Positions 61,625 through 64,000 of a stretch of 64,000 bases of DNA are shown here, in pieces (the first letter of the stretch is position 1; each line of letters opens with the position of its first letter). Under the pieces are notes generated by a model. That model was not told the origin of the DNA. It did no database searches and saw only the letters and a program-made list of their open reading frames with translations. The position numbers were made by a program, and so were the translations under genes. This stretch comes from Variovorax brevis (GTDB lineage Bacteria > Pseudomonadota > Gammaproteobacteria > Burkholderiales > Burkholderiaceae_C): the NCBI RefSeq assembly GCF_030317105.1, contig NZ_JASZYG010000004.1:248001-312000 (forward strand). The letters run 5' to 3'.

Positions 61625-63130
61625 ATGAACGAATTGCAATCCGTCTTGCAACGCTGCGGCTTTGCGCAGCATGAAGTCCAGGGCGGCTCGCTCGGTGTCC
61701 GTTCGGCCGTCGACGGCGCGGAGCTGGCCAAGGTGCACGAGACGCCCGCCTCGCAGATGCAGGAAATCATTGACCGCTCGAAGGCTGCGTTCCTGCAATG
61801 GCGCAACGTGCCGGCACCGGTGCGCGGCGAGCTCGTGCGCCTGTGGGGCGAAGAGTTGCGCAAGGCGAAGCAGGACATCGGCTACGTCGTGTCGATCGAA
61901 GTCGGGAAGATCCTGCAAGAGGGCCTCGGCGAAGTGCAGGAAGGCGTCGACATCTGCGAGTTCGCGCTGGGGCAATCGCGCCAGCTCTTTGGCAAGACCA
62001 TCGTGTCGGAGCGGCCGGGGCACCGGATCATGGAGCAATACCATCCGCTCGGCCCGGTGGCCATCATCACGGCCTTCAACTTTCCGAGCGCGGTGTTTGC
62101 GTGGAATGCCGCGCTGGCGCTGGTGTGCGGCGATCCGGTGATCTTCAAGCCTTCGGAGAAGGCGCCCTTGTCGGGTCTTGCGACTTTCAAGGCGCTGGAG
62201 CGCGCGATCGAACGCTTTGGCGACCGGGCACCCGAGGGCCTCGCGCAGATCGTCATTGGCAAGGCGCCGCTGGCCGAGGCGCTGGTGGAAAGCCCGTCGA
62301 TCGCGCTGGTTTCCGCGACCGGCTCCACGCGCATGGGCCGCGCCGTCGGCCCCAAGGTGGCGGCCCGGTTCGGCAAGCGGATCCTTGAACTCGGCGGCAA
62401 CAACGCCATGGTCGTCACGCCGGCTGCGGACCTTGACCTGGCCCTTCGCGCCATCCTCTTCAGCGCCGTGGGCACTGCGGGCCAGCGCTGCACTTCGCTG
62501 CGGCGGCTCATCGTGCACCGCAGCGTCAAGGATGTGCTGCTTGAAAAACTGGTGAAGGCCTATGGCACGCTGCGTGTCGGCAACCCATTGGAAGCGGGCA
62601 CGCTGGTCGGGCCGCTCATCGACGAGGCGGCCTTCAACGCCCTGCAAGCGTCGATCGGCGCGGCCAAGGACCAAGGCGGAAAGCGGCTGACCGGCGGCGG
62701 TCGCGCGCTTGCCAAGGAGTTTCCGAACGCCTTCTACGTGCAGCCCGCAATCGTCGATATGCCGGCGCAAACCGGGATCGTGCGCCACGAAACCTTCGGC
62801 CCCCTGCTCTACGTGCTGACCTACGAAGACTTCGAGAGCGCCATCGAGATGCACAACGACGTGCCGCAAGGCCTGTCGTCCTGCATCTTCTCGAACGACA
62901 TGCGCGAGGTCGAGACCTTCATCTCCGCGGCGGGTTCGGACTGCGGCATGGCCAACGTCAACATCGGGCCCAGCGGCGCCGAGATCGGTGGCGCTTTCGG
63001 GGGCGAAAAGGAAACGGGCGGCGATCGGGAAAGCGGGTCGGATTCGTGGAAGCAGTACATGCGGCGGACCACCAACACGATCAACTTCTCGCGGGAGTTG
63101 CCCCTGGCGCAGGGGATCAGCTTCGGCTGA
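61625..63130 (+). CDS. amaB: Aldehyde dehydrogenase, ALDH7 / aminoadipate semialdehyde type
   Basis: 501 residues. The family core includes ELGGNNAMVV (catalytic Glu, about 257-266), GTAGQRCTSLRRL (catalytic Cys near 293) and the C-terminal FGGEKETGGDRESGSDSWKQ, very close to the human ALDH7A1 (antiquitin) motif. This points to L-aminoadipate semialdehyde (piperideine-6-carboxylate) oxidation in lysine breakdown. One Gly of the usual TGGGRESGSD is Asp here. Co-directional with the preceding dehydrogenase. Confidence 0.87.
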   Translation: MNELQSVLQRCGFAQHEVQGGSLGVRSAVDGAELAKVHETPASQMQEIIDRSKAAFLQWRNVPAPVRGELVRLWGEELRKAKQDIGYVVSIEVGKILQEGLGEVQEGVDICEFALGQSRQLFGKTIVSERPGHRIMEQYHPLGPVAIITAFNFPSAVFAWNAALALVCGDPVIFKPSEKAPLSGLATFKALERAIERFGDRAPEGLAQIVIGKAPLAEALVESPSIALVSATGSTRMGRAVGPKVAARFGKRILELGGNNAMVVTPAADLDLALRAILFSAVGTAGQRCTSLRRLIVHRSVKDVLLEKLVKAYGTLRVGNPLEAGTLVGPLIDEAAFNALQASIGAAKDQGGKRLTGGGRALAKEFPNAFYVQPAIVDMPAQTGIVRHETFGPLLYVLTYEDFESAIEMHNDVPQGLSSCIFSNDMREVETFISAAGSDCGMANVNIGPSGAEIGGAFGGEKETGGDRESGSDSWKQYMRRTTNTINFSRELPLAQGISFG

Positions 63131-63147
63131 AACCCCCGGCGCGCAGG

Positions 63148-63915
63148 CTACTTCCCCACCAACTCCGTCAGCTTCTTCGCCTCGAAGCACTCTTCACGCG
63201 CCGCTTCATCCGGCACGCAATCGCGCCCTGGTTGCTGCGAGAGCTTCTCCAGCGCCTGCCAGATGAGCGCGATCTGGTGTTCTTGCGACGATGCGTTGTC
63301 GATCAACCCGCGCATCGCCAGCGACAGCGGATCGTCGCTCTGCGTCACGCCATAGGCCGAGAACTTCTCTTCGCCCGGAACCTGTGCGCGCGCGGCGTCG
63401 CCGGCCGGGATGATGCGCGCCGGAATGCCGACCGCCGTGGCGCCCGCCGGCACCGGCCGCGTCACCACCGCGTTGGAGCCGATGCGCGCACCGTCGCCCA
63501 CGGTGAAGCCGCCCAGCACCTTCGCGCCGGCCCCGACCACCACGTCGCGTCCCAGCGTCGGATGCCGCTTGGCGCCCTTGTAGAGCGAGGTGCCGCCCAG
63601 CGTCACGCCCTGGTAAATCGTGCAGCCATCACCGATCTCCGCCGTTTCGCCGACGACCACGCCCATCGCGTGGTCGAAGAACACGCGGTCACCGATCTTC
63701 GCGGCCGGGTGGATCTCGATCCCGGTGATCCAGCGCGAGAAATGCGCGATGAACTGGCCGATCCACTTCAGGCCACGGTTCCAACACCAGTGCGCCGCGC
63801 GGTGCAGCCTCACGGCATGGAAGCCGGGGTACAGCGTCAGCACTTCCCAGGCCGAGCGGGCGGCCGGGTCGCGCTCGAGGATGCAGCGGATGTCGGATTG
63901 CAGGCGTGCAAACAT
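63148..63915 (-). CDS. cysE: Serine O-acetyltransferase
   Basis: First step of cysteine synthesis from serine. 255 residues: short helical N-terminus (DPAARSAWEVLTLYPGFHAVRLHR), then the left-handed beta-helix of hexapeptide repeats with IHPAAKIG, DHAMGVVVGETAEIGDG (catalytic His) and GAKRHPTLGRDVVVGAGAK. The roughly 70-residue tail after the helix is longer than in E. coli and may affect binding to cysteine synthase. The 85 bases beyond its start show no gene. Confidence 0.92.
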   Translation of the reverse strand: MFARLQSDIRCILERDPAARSAWEVLTLYPGFHAVRLHRAAHWCWNRGLKWIGQFIAHFSRWITGIEIHPAAKIGDRVFFDHAMGVVVGETAEIGDGCTIYQGVTLGGTSLYKGAKRHPTLGRDVVVGAGAKVLGGFTVGDGARIGSNAVVTRPVPAGATAVGIPARIIPAGDAARAQVPGEEKFSAYGVTQSDDPLSLAMRGLIDNASSQEHQIALIWQALEKLSQQPGRDCVPDEAAREECFEAKKLTELVGK

Positions 63916-64000
63916 CGTTCAGTGATATCGATATGGGACGCGCAGTCTATCGCTCGTCGCTATCGCTTGCTGGCTGCGGGGGCTCCTTGCCCGAGTCGGG

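Overview
The window is high-GC DNA with strong G/C at codon third positions. Its gene content and small intergenic repeats point to a betaproteobacterium of the order Burkholderiales, most likely a Comamonadaceae member close to Variovorax. This placement rests on pattern recognition: the nuo operon followed by a DUF2818 gene, a tRNA-Leu(GAG) between secG and nuoA, a NasR-controlled nitrate operon, and Comamonadaceae-type GC-rich intergenic repeats. No database search was run.

Layout. 1-670: 3' end of a CrtC/AttH lipocalin-like gene, then about 750 gene-free bases filled with inverted and tandem repeats. 1425-7307 (minus): a liv-type ABC importer, livG-livF-SBP-SBP-livH-livM, with two paralogous binding proteins. 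7528-12464 (minus): a marR, NodT-type outer-membrane factor, emrA, emrB drug-efflux operon, divergent from an MsbA-like ABC exporter (12542-14329). 14665-30513 (minus): the complete 14-gene complex I operon nuoA-N followed by DUF2818, a NUDIX hydrolase and a DUF1178 gene; upstream lie tRNA-Leu, secG, tpiA and a quinone oxidoreductase. 33140-35934 (minus): rpsO-pnp. 36199-40309: aminotransferase, an orphan Leu/Ile/Val-type binding protein, hsp20 and tsaD.

40402-54136 (plus) is the most informative part: an assimilatory nitrate/nitrite locus. It runs nasR, nrtA, nrtB, nrtD, a globin, a tandem-GAF protein, nirB, nirD, nasA, ybiB, cobA. The 319-base gap between nasR and nrtA carries, in order, an NtrC-type dyad, a near-consensus sigma-54 promoter, two hairpins whose six-base loops have the A1/G4 pattern recognised by ANTAR proteins, and a long intrinsic terminator. 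Together these make a readable two-step control circuit: nitrogen limitation through NtrC and sigma-54, then nitrate through NasR antitermination. A second sigma-54-like site precedes ybiB-cobA. CobA supplies siroheme precursor for NirB, and a mog gene further on (58890) serves molybdenum cofactor for NasA.

54189-63915: a flavoprotein (HI0933/YhiN type), rpsU, a YqeY protein, a NUDIX hydrolase, pmbA (minus), darP/yjgA, mog, an Lrp/AsnC regulator divergent from a saccharopine-dehydrogenase-like enzyme and an ALDH7-type aldehyde dehydrogenase (probable lysine degradation), and cysE.

A recurring theme is invasion by one family of roughly 100-130 base GC-rich repeats. One copy sits in frame inside the start of nrtB, one supplies the ribosome binding site of nasA, and a tandem pair provides the end of the lrp reading frame. 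A different repeat is lodged between nuoC and nuoD.
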